Shown here: in pieces, positions 47,258 through 58,845 of the stretch
Layout: every line of letters begins with the position of its first letter
How positions within the stretch are numbered: position 1 is the stretch's first letter
Source: Massospora cicadina
Lineage: Eukaryota > Entomophthoromycota > Entomophthoromycetes > Entomophthorales > Entomophthoraceae
Assembly (NCBI GenBank): GCA_022478985.1
Contig: JAKSZP010007889.1
Location: 124,001 to 188,000 of the forward strand
Direction of reading: 5' to 3'
DNA: 64,000 nt
Position numbers and translations under genes: made by a program
The notes under the pieces: generated by a model
Database searches by the model: none
Told to the model about the DNA's origin: nothing
What the model saw: only the letters and a program-made list of their open reading frames with translations

Positions 47258-47842
47258 TGTCAGGAGTAATGGGAACTGTAAATAATATGAACAAGATTCA
47301 AACTTGACCTGAACTGTAATGCAGTTTAGGGAGATCCACTGATTTGATGAGTAATGAGACTGATTAAAAAAGCTCCTAAAAGGGCAATCAAGATCCATAG
47401 CCTTAGATGAATCTGCCAATTCAGCTAACAAAGACGCTGAGTCAGCTTGTGAAGATCTTGCCACCTGAAGGTCTCCAGATCTCGCCGGCTTAACCAAGGT
47501 GGATTGATTACAAAAATTCCTTAAGTTCCGCCACATCAAATTGGAGGTCTCCATACCTGACTTGATCCTGATTCTCACACAAAGCTTATCCTAAAAAATC
47601 CTGAATATCTTCACAGGCTTTTGAATATCTCCAAATTTTAACAATAAAGATACCTTCAGATTACCTTTTTTAAAGGATTTTGCTGTTTCAAAAACAGAGA
47701 TTGCCTCTGTGAAGTCCTTTCATTAATGGATATCTGACTCAGGGAAAACTATCCCTAACTGATTCCGCCAGAGCTGCTTTGACTAATAATTGAATAGCCT
47801 TCGAAGGCCCCAACCTTAAGAAAGATTAACAAAACTCAACAC
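47258..47842 (+). repeat. 3' LTR of element H
   Basis: It starts TGTCAGGAGTAATGGG and matches 32593-33180. The end is approximate. Confidence 0.78.
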
Positions 47843-48829
47843 TTATCAAAAATCAAGCTGTCCCTGGACCATAAATATACTCAGTAATATATCACCTCTT
47901 GTTCAAATAAAAATAAATTAATATGCTCACATTAAACCATTACCACTACAAATTAGAAAAATAGTTTTCTCAGTTCCTGCAAATACAATGGAAAAACCCG
48001 TTATAAAGTGCTTATTGGTACCTAATGCATGATTAGTATGCAAGTACTATCAACATGAAGGAAGGGTGCTTTTACCTTCTATACAAGAAATGACTTAAGT
48101 GCTGAATAAATAAAATATCCAGAATCTAAAATTTTTTTTGGTTAAATATTTTTCCAATTATATATCCATTATACTACTTCAGGGTTAAATATAAATTTTG
48201 AAAAGTTACTAGATGTTTCTGATGTTATAAAATTTCTATATCTCTATAGGAGGTGATCAACTTGATTAACGATGAGTGTTTCTAGCCAAAATCACTATCT
48301 AAATACTTGAATTTGATAATCAAATATTACTAATTAAAGTCATTAGTAGATTGAACCCAAATATTTACTTTATATCTGGTTTAGCCTATCATCAATACAT
48401 TAAAATAATATTTGGAAACTAACCAGAGAATATAATTAGTAAAAAGAAACAAGGTCCTTGTAAAAGGGCCACAAATCACTTTAAAAGATTGACAAGATAT
48501 AACTTATTGTTATGCAGCTTGATCTAATGATACCATCTAACAAACCTCCTCTGTACAATACCACAAGTATACATAATTAATAAATATAGCAAAATTAATC
48601 TAAACAAGTCCATAAGATTAATAAAGAAGACCAGGAATAATATCAAAATCAGTTGTTGATTATGGCCATATGAAAAATCAGAGCCATACTCTTGACATTG
48701 GTGACTCTAGATCTGTAAGAAAAAAAACCAAATAAGAAGTTGAAAATTAATGAACAGCAGATTAAGTCTGAACTAAAACAGTTGTTAATTATCAGCAGAC
48801 TAGTTCCTTACTAGAACTACCTATATTCC
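47843..48829. other. AT-rich spacer, nothing recognised
   Basis: About 1 kb without recognisable coding or repeat content. Confidence 0.45.
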
Positions 48830-49340
48830 CCACTTTTCCTTATAAAGAAGAAATGGTGAGCATAGAATATTGATGGACAACCAGAAGTTGAATAACCTAA
48901 GAAGAGCATATATTCATTCCACGCATCAAGGATGCTCTAACTTATCTCTCAGACTTAAATCTTTCTTGGCAATGGACCTAGATAATGATTTTTGGAAAAG
49001 TTTTGTCCACACAAGATCAAGAAAAGTGACCAAAGATCTTTAAAAAATGACTTTAGCTTTTCTGATTCCACCAGATTGTAAAACATGCCTGCATCTCAAA
49101 GCAATGAATCATGGTATGCAAAACCATAAACTAAATTATGTGATAGTCTATCTTGATGACATTATCATATCCTTGAAAACCTTCATTGATCCAGAACATC
49201 TCAAATCAGAATTTTATAAGCCTTAAGAGAAAATATCAAGCTCAAACAAGAGAATTGTATCTTTTACAACAAGGATTAATCTTCCTTGATTCTCTATATC
49301 GCGTGAAGAAAATTTTTCCCTATATAATATAATCAAAGCT
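48830..49340 (+). pseudogene. Isolated Ty3/gypsy-type reverse transcriptase fragment
   Basis: Across several frames the RT order is visible: KKNGEHRILMDNQKLNN, then HQGCSNLSL in place of the usual link, FLAMDLDNDFW, and an intact catalytic box VYLDDIIIS (49146-49172), followed by a thumb-like SFTTRINLP. It is AT-rich and unlike the other families here. No LTRs, Gag or integrase were seen around it. Confidence 0.6.
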
Positions 49341-50179
49341 ATCTTTAAGACACCACACTAAAAAGTACACAGACTCAAAGGTGCTACAGAAAATAGTGAG
49401 ATATTATTATTTTTAATTATTTTCACTAAAGCTGAACCCAAGAGAAGAGCCATATATTTTTGATTTTTGAGGTCCAAATAAAACAAAAAAACCCCAAACA
49501 TGGCGCTTAATGGCAAGCTTAAAAATCCAAATAAACTAGTAAGTGGATAACCCATCTGCCATGGACCTGAGGGCACGCGTAAGAGCAGACAAAATGTCAT
49601 TGGGGCATCATAAGAATTCAGAAAAAGGGCTGAAAACGTCAAATTGCTTAATCAATAAGGCCTGCAGTATGCAGAGTCTTGATATATTGGGTGAGCTGAA
49701 GCTCAGCATACTTAACTAGTTCTGGCACATAAAAATATGATAAAACTTTGCAGGCTTGGGGGTGGTGGGGGTTAAACAATGCCAACTTAGCAATGCAGCG
49801 CCTGAGCACCCTGAAGCATAGAAATTTCCATTTATCATCTTTGGCTTCCTCAGTATTACAGCCAAGAGATTAGGGCAAAGAACAACTTCATCAATAGGCT
49901 CCAAGGCTTCAAGTAGGGATTTGCAGAGGAAGGTGTTTGGAGAATATTCCACTATGATGAAAGGCTAATGGTAAGATTATGAAACTGAAAAGCCCTTATG
50001 AGGGTAGAGGCACCAATGAGGAGCAAATCTGTGAGATTATATATTTTCCCAAAAACCCTGGTTCTCATCATAAAACCTGATTGTCATCAAATTACCATTT
50101 GTATGTTTAAGTGGATTAGAGATGGGTAAACCGAGACCAGCTTTGGGACTTAGTGGCTGGTGAATAATTAGTTTCCTAT
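49341..50179. other. Unassigned, possibly the 3' part of LINE 3
   Basis: Two minus-strand open frames lie here (49642-49358 and 49952-49716), without recognisable motifs. They may belong to LINE 3, but no LINE tail was found. Confidence 0.3.
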
Positions 50180-51113
50180 GAAAGACTGACCAAGGCAATT
50201 AAACTAGAGTCTGAGCGGCAATCTGCTCTTGCACAGTTTAGGTAGGACAGATCTGATTGACTTGCACAATAGGAGCTGAAGCTGAAGCATATAAGGGGTG
50301 AGTGATGGAGGAGCAAACCCCATAGAAATTTCCGCCAGAGGGGTGATGGGGAAACGCTGGAGGAAGTTGGGGCTGAGGCCACTGCTGCATCAAGGGAAGG
50401 GAACTTGCACTTCAAGTGGGCAAGGCTGAAGCACATGAGACAGAGGGTACAGCTATATGTGGCGTGGGCCCAGAATGGGTGGTCAGAGGAAGTACAGAAT
50501 ACAATATGTGGGGATCACAAGATGGATGTCCCAGTGGAAGGAATGAATCATCACAAAGGCGCAAGGCCCTGTGAGGCGGTTGTCTCCATTATACCAAAAA
50601 AAGAAGTATGAGATTGGCACCATAAGTAACCAAGCCCTTCAGGAGTTCATGAGCTATTTGTTAAAGGTGTTCAGTAAGGCTGCTGGTTAGGCTACCAGAG
50701 TTGCAGCTACTAGCAGTAGTATGAGTGGTGAGGAAAGGGGTAATTTATATATTTAGTAGCGTTATTGCAGTGAACATGGCCTAAGCTTCACTAGAGAAAC
50801 TCAGGTCAAAGTACCCTTGTGGGAAAATCTATAGAGCTGGTGAGCCTTTAAACCTCCTGAGGCATCCTGATGATGGCCTCACTAGCATAGTGGAGGAGTT
50901 TCCTATACTTGACCCAAAGGCAGAAGCACAAGTTGCTCTGAGGTAGCACCAGGAGGATTTGGAGCACCACCCTGAGCGCGCAAGATGTAGGGATAGGTCC
51001 TGAGGGATGTCAAAGCAAATGGTGGGATGTAGGCTAGCAGAGACAGCCTGGGCGCACTTTGTTATTGGATGAAAACAGCAAGAGCACACAACCACTAGCT
51101 TACTTGGGGGTAT
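50180..51113 (-). pseudogene. LINE 3 ORF1-like region
   Basis: Read from 51113 downwards it aligns with the ORF1 of LINE 2: GGTGCTACCTCAGAGCAACT, TCTGCCTTTGGGT and AAGGGTACTTTGA all have counterparts at 51582-51735. A knuckle-like CLMCFSLAHLKCKF stands at about 50441-50400, at the place of the LINE 2 knuckle. The frame is badly broken. It lies head-to-head with LINE 2, about 250 bp apart. Confidence 0.6.
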
Positions 51114-51346
51114 CAGACGTTATACTTGACAATTATCCAGATAAATTATAAAAGAGCGGCAATATACTTGTTTTTATTTACTTAAAAAATATAGAATTTG
51201 ATCAATTCAAGTAATCAAAACAAAAAATTGTTTATTTCTTTCAAAGTTTTCTCAGCTGCATAGGTCATTCGTCCACCCATCAATTAAGACTTACCATTAG
51301 ATTGACTTTCTTTAAGCTTTGCGTAACTTTCTGAGCAATTTACATT

Positions 51347-51363
51347 GTTAATTAAAAGTAAAT
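51347..51363 (+). repeat. 5' target-site duplication of LINE 2
   Basis: GTTAATTAAAAGTAAAT here corresponds to GTTAATTAAAATAAAT at 59720-59735, one base shorter. Confidence 0.7.
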
Positions 51364-51481
51364 CCTAATTGCCCGCCGTAGTTTCGCTCTGATGTCATTG
51401 GATTCCCCGCTGGCTGCCCCATTGTGGGGCAGCGGTGAAACTCCCCATGGCATTTTCTGTCTGACAGGAAAATGTGCTCAG

Positions 51482-52743
51482 AATGGCTCGCCCAGTCACA
51501 CCAAACCCCTGGGACAATTAGTTTCTCCCAAGGATCTTGACGCCCACCTCGCTCAATCCTAAGCAGTACCCCGCTGCCCACTGGTGCTCCCCCAGAGCAA
51601 CATGCATTTCTGCCTTTGGGTTGACTATGGGAAACATTTCCCCTACCACGACCAAGCCATTATCCAAATGGCTCAGGTGGTGATGCATCCCGCAAGTTTT
51701 ATTGACTTCCACCTCTATAAGGGTACTTTGATCTTGGCTTCACATGTGAAGCCAATGACGCCACAGCGGCAACTGTGCCCTTGGTATTCCAGGGTACCTC
51801 TCTCCCCACAACTCGGTCCTGGATCCCAGCAGATACCACTTTGTTGGTCCAATTTGCTGTTTTGCCCACCCACCTTCCCCTTGAAGAGCTCCACCTAAAG
51901 CTGACGAAAGGTTTAGAAGCCTATGGCTCCAACCCCATCCTGCAATTTGTGGTCCCAAATGGGGCCACACGGCTAGCTGGGCCTTGGGAATATGCCACAA
52001 TCCGCTCCAATTCAAGTAAAATTTCCCTATCAATCCCCTCTGCACCGTTATCCCCTCCGCCCCAATTATCCATTCTGGGCCTACATTGAGGGCGGACGGA
52101 CGATATATCCAATATGTTATGAGTTAGACCACTCAAAATGCAAATGCTCATCCTTAACCACTTCTGATGGCATTGTTTTCTTATTTGCCAGCATCCAATC
52201 TGCCGCTCATCCCACACCATCTTTGGTATGGGGTGCGATCCTACCTCCCCCACCCCAAAGCCTGTTGCTGCAGCTGAACCTGCAGCCACCAATCAGCCTC
52301 CTACTCGCCCTAGAGCCACAAACACTCCATCCTATCAAACATAAGATTGGACCCCAGTTCAATCCCACGCATCCTCCAATAAACCATTCAAACCACAGAA
52401 ATATGCTGACTTCCCAATTCAAGTAAACCAAAATCCTTGGGACTTATTGGCTGAAATTGACAAGTCTGAGAATAAAATTGAGAACCACCATATATAAATC
52501 GAGCAGTTTGTGTATATCAATAATAGCGAGGAATCACCCCCTCGCTTATATGACCCCCAGAAAAATGCTGAAATGTTCCGTAGCAACCACCAGCTGGCTG
52601 TTGAGGAAAATGAACAATCCAGATTGTCACCCTTTCCACAAAGCAGCTGCCAAATCAGTGGTTATGTTTGCAGGAGAAATCCCTCCTCCCAATATTCCCT
52701 CCAAAGCCAATAAGGTACAAAAAGACATGCTATTAAATCCCAC
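51482..52743 (+). pseudogene. LINE 2 ORF1, main part
   Basis: The likely start is ATG 51482. Across three frames one reads an RRM-like stretch (TLLVQFAVLPTHLPLEEL, 51859-51912; compare QIFLTFDFLPTTV in LINE 1) and a knuckle at about 52109-52148, YPICYELDHSKCKC, where the first Cys is now Tyr (TGT to TAT). A Pro-rich region follows. The reading is cut by element G at 52743 and resumes at 59257 with a Lys/Glu/Ala-rich stretch. Confidence 0.7.
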
Positions 52744-53155
52744 TGTCAGCGCTACAGTTCTTCAGACTGGCGCCAGGGTTTGCAGTGGCTCAAAGCTAGA
52801 AAAATTGGAATGAGCGCCAAGGAGAAAATGGGGAATTGAGTTAGAATAATGAATATTTTATTAAACTAAAAAGCTTCAATATCTATAGGGTGCATTGGGA
52901 CTCAATGCCTTTGGGATTGTCAGGGCCTCATCCTATCAGGATCTTTACTGATCTTCCAGAATGGCCTCCTCATGGGCGTCCTTAATGGATTGTGTCGCTC
53001 ACCTGACTGAATGGGTGGAAATGCCGCCCCACGTGACTCAGGAATAGGGGAGGAGGATACTGAAGTAGACTATTCAGGTAGGTTTGACGACCAATTTGGC
53101 ACAGCCTGATTCAGAAGAAGGGAGTTCAATTTGATTTTTATCTTGAATCCTGACA
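52744..53155 (-). repeat. 3' LTR of element G
   Basis: 412 bp, homologous to 58846-59251. On the minus strand it starts TGTCAGGATTCAAG and ends GCTGACA. Confidence 0.9.
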
Positions 53156-53174
53156 AGGCCCCCCTCAAAATCCT

Positions 53175-54290
53175 GTGGGGGGGTATACGGCCGGAGGAAC
53201 TGACCATGCACCTTATTTACAAAAGTCCCTTGATTGATGTCAGCAATGGAGTACTAAGACTTCACCTTATGTATGACTTTGGAGGGTTTAGACCAAAGTA
53301 TGTTGAGCTTATTCTGTTGGCCTCCAGGTCGATGATGATAAAAGAGAATGAGGTCACCTAATTAAAATTTGGTAAGGAGGGTCATCTGAAATTTGATTGG
53401 TTTGTCTCTTTCAGTGGTGGTGATAATGCCTTGAGTGGCTTGGGCTTGGATCCAGACAATTTCATCAGCTAGAGCCCTCATAGTTAAATCGTATTTCTCA
53501 GGGGTGGAGGCTTTGAGCAGGGGCTGGATGCTAATGGGTAGCCGAGGTGCCCACCTGTACAGGGCTTTGAATGGGGACATCTTGATGACATGGTGATAGC
53601 TTACCCGGTAGGCAAGTAAGGCGCTGGGCAGATAATGGTTCCAACGGGCAGGATCTGAGGTGGCCAACTTCTGTAGAATGGAAACAAAAGTTCCGTTAGC
53701 GCGTTCTACCACCACATTAGTAGAAGGGTGGTAGGAGGCAGCGAAACTCTGGGTGGTGCCAAATAGCGAAGTTAGTTCTTGTACTACCTGGGAGGTGAAG
53801 TTCAACCTATTGTCCAAAATCAAGGTCTGGGGGCACCAGCGCTGGGTGAAAATGGAGCGAACAAGAAATAAGATGGTAGCCTTAGCAGTGGCTGCAGGGA
53901 CTGAGACCGCCTCAACCCACTTAGTTAAGTGGTCTATTGCTAGGATAATATACTTATGACCATGTTGCCCAGTGGGAAGGGGACCCACAACGTCAATACT
54001 AATGACATTGAAAGGTTTAGTCAGGGCAACAACTGAGTGCTGATATCAAGGGTTGGCCAGTCTTGGGATTGGCAGGTCATAAAAGCTTCCAGAACCTCTT
54101 GGATGGTTTCTACCATTTGGTCCCAGTAGCAGCGTGACCTCAGCCACTCATGGGTCTTCTTAACCGCACTGTGTCTTACAGTAGAATAGCCTTCCAGGAT
54201 GACGTCAGTTTGAGAGGAAGGTCAGATGTAGGGAAGCCACTTCTTGTTGACTCTCTTGTAGAGTAGCCCATCCTTCATTTGAGTGTCTTG
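53175..54290 (-). pseudogene. Element G integrase
   Basis: An open frame of 208 codons (53988-53362) holds the core: LAIDHLTKWVEA, LILDNRLNFTS and NVVVERANGTF give all three catalytic acidic residues (D, D, E), though DNG reads DNR. It continues with SALLAYRVSYHHVIKMSPF. After a stop the C-terminal part reads LGDLILFYHH and VHGQFLRPY down to about 53180. The zinc domain (54000-54290) is poorly preserved. No chromodomain. Confidence 0.85.
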
Positions 54291-55840
54291 AGTCATTTAG
54301 CGGAGTTTGGCCTGAACCTCGGGATATTCCAGTTCCCGTTGTTCAGGCTGTCCTATCAGGTCATAGAGCCAATCTTCCTCCGGGGTCAGAACTGCTAATA
54401 CTGGCATCCTGGAGAGGCCGTCAGCATTCTGGTGTATAGCGCCTGATTGGTGTATGATGGTGAAATTGTATCTTTGCAGATGCAGGGCCCACCTGGCTAG
54501 CTGACCATTGGGGTCTTTCATTTTTTGAAGCCACCAGAGGAAAGAGTGGTCTGTAATAATAGTTAAATGAGTACTGTAGAGGTAGGGCCGGAAATGTTTG
54601 ATGGCTAAGAGGACGGCTAGACATTCCCTCTCAATGACACTGTAGTTCCGCTCAGCCTTGCTTAACATCTTACTAAAATAAGCCATGAGATGAACAACCT
54701 GGTCCTCATTGTGCTGAGTCAGGATAGCTCCAATGGCAACGTTGGTTGCATCCGTGAGCAATAAGAAAGGTTGGTCAAAGCAAGGATGAACTAGAACAGG
54801 TTTAGTACATAAGGCCTTATGTAAAGCATTGAAAGCCTGTTCCTGCTCAGTTCATCACTTGAATGGTACATCCTTTTATAGGAGGTAGAACAGCGGCTCA
54901 GCTAGGTCGGCAAACTGTAGGATGAACTGATGATAATAGCCCACCATACCTAGAAAGACTTGAATATACCATAGGCTTTGGGGGCGCAACATCTTTTCTA
55001 TGGCGTCAACTTTGTTGGGTATAGGTTGGATGCCACGCTTGGAGACCTTGTGCCCTAGAAACTCTAGCTCAGGCTGGAAAAGGAGCACTTCAAGAGTTTG
55101 AGTTTTATGGAGGCCTTCCTGAGACGCTCAAAGACTTCCTTGAGATGCTCTACATGTACATTAAAGGTTTGCGAAAAAATGGTAATGTCATCCAGGCAGA
55201 TGAGGACACATGAGAGCTTCAAGTCACCAAGGATCCCATCTATGGCACGCTGGAACATGGCCGGGGCGTTACAGAGGCCTTGGGGCATCCTGGTGGGTTC
55301 AAATAGCCCCTTGTGGGCAATCAGAGCACACTTGGATTGGTCTTTGGGGCAAGCTCGACCTGCCAATACCCGCTGGCGAGGTCCATGGCTGAGAAGTAAT
55401 GGGAACCTGAGAGCAGATGGAGAGAATCATCAATCTGAGGCAGAGGATAGCTGTCCTTCTTGGTGATGGAGTTGAGTCATCAATAATCCATCACCACGCA
55501 GTGCAAGACATCCTTCCTCAGACCAGCAAAAGAGGGGAGGCCCAAGGACTATGTGATGGGACCAAAAGGACAGCGTCGAGCAGCTGTTTGAGTTCTACCA
55601 TAACTTGGGCCTATTCAACCTTGCTCTTTTGGTACAGCTGGGACTGAAAAAAGGGGGCGTCTCCAGTTTCTACACGGTGGAGGACTCCGTTCATCCTTCT
55701 AAAATTGTAGGTCGAAGTTGAAAATAGGTCCAAGTATTCCTCCAAGAGCTCCTGAACCTTAAGTCGCTGTGCATAAGAGAGGTCCTTTCCAATATTAGCG
55801 TCAACCAAATTAACCAAGGGTGATGACTCCAAGCCAAAGT
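54291..55840 (-). pseudogene. Element G reverse transcriptase and RNase H
   Basis: From 55832 downwards: the linker with RVETGDAPFFQSQLYQ, RT start, HYFSAMDLASGYWQVEL (catalytic Asp), FEPTRMPQGLCNAPAMF, and the box CLDD (55198-55187; Tyr to Cys, both Asp kept). Thumb FLGMVGYYHQF follows. RNase H (54761-54297) is open for 154 codons: LTDATNVAIGAILTQ, YFSKMLSKAERNYSVIERE and QNADGLSRMPV. A few frameshifts separate the parts. Confidence 0.87.
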
Positions 55841-56640
55841 CCCTTAGGTTTCCAAAGCTTCAAACGTCAGCAACAGCCCCTATTGGTAACAGGCGGACGT
55901 AAGCGGCGGGATGGTTAAGACCTACAACTTTTGGTTTTTCAGTCAGGTTGGCTAGCAACAATGATGTAGATCTGGCATACGCTGGATCAAGAATCCCTGG
56001 GCAGGTCAGCACTTCCTTGGGAGATGGGTTATTTAGGCCTTAGACTTCCAGTAAATACCCTGAGGGAATATTGACATGGACCTAGGTGTCAATGATGACT
56101 TGGGACTTTGGGGGTACGGTAGTCACCCGGGGCAAGTAGATTGACATCCCCTCTAATCTGTCAACAGCAGGAGGGGGTAGTCATACTCGAGAGCCCTGGA
56201 TGTGATACTTGAGCTAATTGATTCATCCTTCAATCTCCAGTAGGCAGGCTCAGGCCTTGACTTCAGCCCTAGAGTCATGAGCAGTCTCAAAAATCAGAGG
56301 GACTCGATGTTCTAGAAGGAGAGGAAACCACCATCATAGTGGAGAACTGCTGAATAGTCTCAAAGGAACTGCATCCCAAGGAGCAGATCATAGCTAGGGT
56401 TGTCCAGAGCGATGGCAGGTGTATCTAAAGCGAGATTTCTAAACCAAATCAGTAGAGAGGAATAGGCCCCTATGGATCAGGTGCACTGGGGGCCAGCCGT
56501 GCCATACTCCATGTAGTGTGGCATATTGGGAGTGACCTTGATACACTTCATCAGCTTGGAAGAGATGAAGTTCACGAGGGAGCCACTGTCGACTATGGCA
56601 TAAACTGAAATCTTGTGGACCTGGATGGAGACTCAGGTGA
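55841..56640 (-). pseudogene. Element G protease region
   Basis: The active site AIVDSGSLVNFISSKLM is read at about 56600-56550 on the minus strand, with the retropepsin Asp kept. YGTAGPQ and a hydrophobic YDLLLGMQFL follow. The later part links to the RT with several stops. Confidence 0.72.
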
Positions 56641-58664
56641 CCAAACTTCCAAACCAGGGCTGTAACATAAGGAACATGGGAGAATCATCAGAAGAAGAGT
56701 AAGCAGTATCAATGTCTTTATTGTCATTAGATACCGCAACTACTTCCTCAGAAACAATTGCTTCTGGTTTATGCACAGGAGATACTTGAGGCTGGACAGG
56801 GATGTCAGCATGGAGCGCCTCGTCCTTCATGCTGATGGCCCTTTTCCCGCCTCCTCAGCAAGATGTTTCCAGCAAGTCTTAGCGCTATGTCTAAAGCCAT
56901 TGCAATAGGTGCATTGAGGACGTGGGTTCTTCTGGTTTTTGACTACATAAACCCTAGGGCGGTTAGAGGGGCCAGTAGACATGGCCTTAAAGTGTAGGAT
57001 CGAGGCAGGGATCTCATTGAGGGCATCCTTAATCTCTCTGATACAGGTGAACCCTTTCTTCTTCCCAATCATGTGCATTTGGACCTCAGGATAGGACCCC
57101 AAGGAAGAGTTGACAGCGGTGATGGCGTCATCCAGAGTGATACAGTTTGTCATGACCAAAAGTTGTGCCTGGGCGTAAAAATGATTGGCAAACTCCATAG
57201 AGTTTTCTCCTTTGTTAAGTCGAATGCCCATGAACGCTTGCTTCTTGGACAGGGTTTGGTTGCTGTCGAACTCTTGGATCTAATTTGGTGCGGACCTGTT
57301 CCCAGGTGTTACACTCCTTCAAATGGGGAGTCATGATTTCCTGGGCGGTGCTATCTAGACAGGAGTGGATATGCTTCAACTTTTGTCAATTGGTGGCCTC
57401 CTTTATGGAACTCTTATAGGCATACAGGAAGGAGGCGATACTTTCCCATCTGGGGTGAACCTTTCCTTGAAACTAGGTTTAAAGTTAGCTACAATGGGAG
57501 TGGAAAGGGCGTTAACGCCTGGGATAGGTGTCAGCTCTGAGAACTCCATTTCCGCATAATCTTGAGGAACCCACTGATCCAACCACCTCCGCAATCCTTC
57601 TAAGTCCTCTTGGATGTAGTCCAAATTCTGGCTGAGGGTGTAAGCAGAAGCCTTTTTGGCAACCTGCTCCTTTAAGGATTGAATCTCGGTGTTCTGTAGA
57701 TGGAGCTGGTTTTTGATGGTGGTCAACCGGGTTTCAAACCCATGACAAGTTTGTTCAAGCTGGGAGATATGAGCATCTGAAAGCTTTGTGAAGGTGCTGA
57801 GATTATCCATCTCATCTGACAATGCTTCAATGGAGACCCTGGGGTTGAGGGGGACACCATCCAATCAGAGCTTGCACCTTAATACCACCCTTTGGATTTG
57901 ATCCAGTAAGGCAGCCAGGGCGGTCATTATATCCCTTTTCCAGGGTCTTCAGGTTCACCTGAGGTTGAAGGGCCCAGGGGCCCTCGAGGCCCACATGGTC
58001 CCTTGGGTCTGGCTAGCCCTTGACGCCCCTCGGGGCCTTCTGGCCCCCTAGGCCCTTCTGGCCCAGCACCCGTGGGGGTAGTCATGAGAGGCCAGCTCTC
58101 AGTAGTGCTGCTGTAGGGATTGTACCAGTTCTTTGACTTGTTGTAGATGATAGGTCCATGTCACTTTAAGATAGCTGGGCATTTTGGGAAAAATTGCTCC
58201 TTGAGGTATCTGGAGATTCTGCTATTCAGTACTACAATCTGATCACGGATCTCATTAATTAATCGTCACTTATCAAGAATATCTTCACGATTGTCATGCA
58301 TGAAGGAGGAGGCAGCATCGTAGAAGTCAATAAGGTAGTAATGTAAATTCTGGGTGAGCCCTAGTTGCCAGGAGACCTCCTGATGATGTAATCCGACTAA
58401 CTGGAGGAGGTGATGGATAGCGGGGTGGACAAAGTTATGAAGGTAGCGGTCAGGCCCCAGGATAAGCTCCCCAGCTGGCAATATGGCTGAGGCGTAGAGG
58501 TCCCACATTGTGGAAGTTATGGAGGAGGCGCAGGAGCAGCTGGAGCGGGCGCCCTCAGAGTAGATGCCATTTATCAATTGTTGAACAACATCATTGATAT
58601 GCTCATACTGGAGTTGGTATTGGCACCATGTAGGGAGGGCACCGAGAGTTGAAAGGCGGTACAA
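56640..58664 (-). pseudogene. Element G Gag with collagen-like segment, coiled coil and knuckle
   Basis: Order on the minus strand: N-terminal block 58664-58266 (FVHPAIHHLLQLVGLH, QLGLTQNLHYYLIDF), collagen-like triplets 58070-57969, a heptad-rich coiled coil (57864-57600; LSDAHISQLEQT to IQSLKEQVAKKA), a capsid-like part (LKECNTWEQVR), then an open frame 57231-56827 ending in the knuckle CTYCNGFRHSAKTC. A tail to about 56640 precedes the protease. Gag should assemble the particle. Collagen-like and coiled-coil parts next to each other could form a trimeric stalk; that is inference. Confidence 0.82.
57969..58070 (-). other. Collagen-like Gly-X-Y segment in G Gag
   Basis: About ten uninterrupted triplets in one frame: GPE GPR GPE GPE GRQ GLA, RPK (Gly to Arg), GPC GPR GPL. 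It is the longest of the three copies and is also Pro-rich, as in true collagen-like repeats. Confidence 0.82.
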
Positions 58665-58817
58665 AATTCTAGCCTTTCAGCTGCGAGGGTGGCGTTGCGT
58701 ACCATGAGGTACTAATCCATTGTGTAACGTTCCTTAATTGACCAGTTGTCTGGTTGTCAGGGCTGTTATTGGTTTCCATTTTTGTGATAGACGTTTTCAC
58801 TTAGGTCAGCTCGGAGC

Positions 58818-58835
58818 CCCCTGTAGTGAGCACCA
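58818..58835 (-). promoter_or_regulatory. Primer-binding site of element G
   Basis: On the minus strand TGGTGCTCACTACAGGGG begins ten bases after the 5' LTR as drawn here; the LTR end may be slightly misplaced. The first 17 bases equal the F site. Confidence 0.68.
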
Positions 58836-58845
58836 CTTCTTTCAG

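Larger units (their letters stand above)
32593..47842 (+). mobile_element. Ty3/gypsy element H, split by element F
   Basis: Direct repeats of about 0.58 kb (32593-33180 and 47258-47842) flank Gag, protease, RT, RNase H and integrase remains. A primer-site motif follows the 5' LTR and a polypurine tract precedes the 3' LTR. Element F is inserted in Gag at 34383-41887. The H Gag N-terminal block and collagen-like stretch resemble those of E and G, so the three are related families. Confidence 0.85.

Noticed and set aside
50405..50611. A plus-strand gene of 68 codons
   Set aside because: It overlaps the minus-strand LINE 3 ORF1 remains, including the knuckle, and matches nothing.
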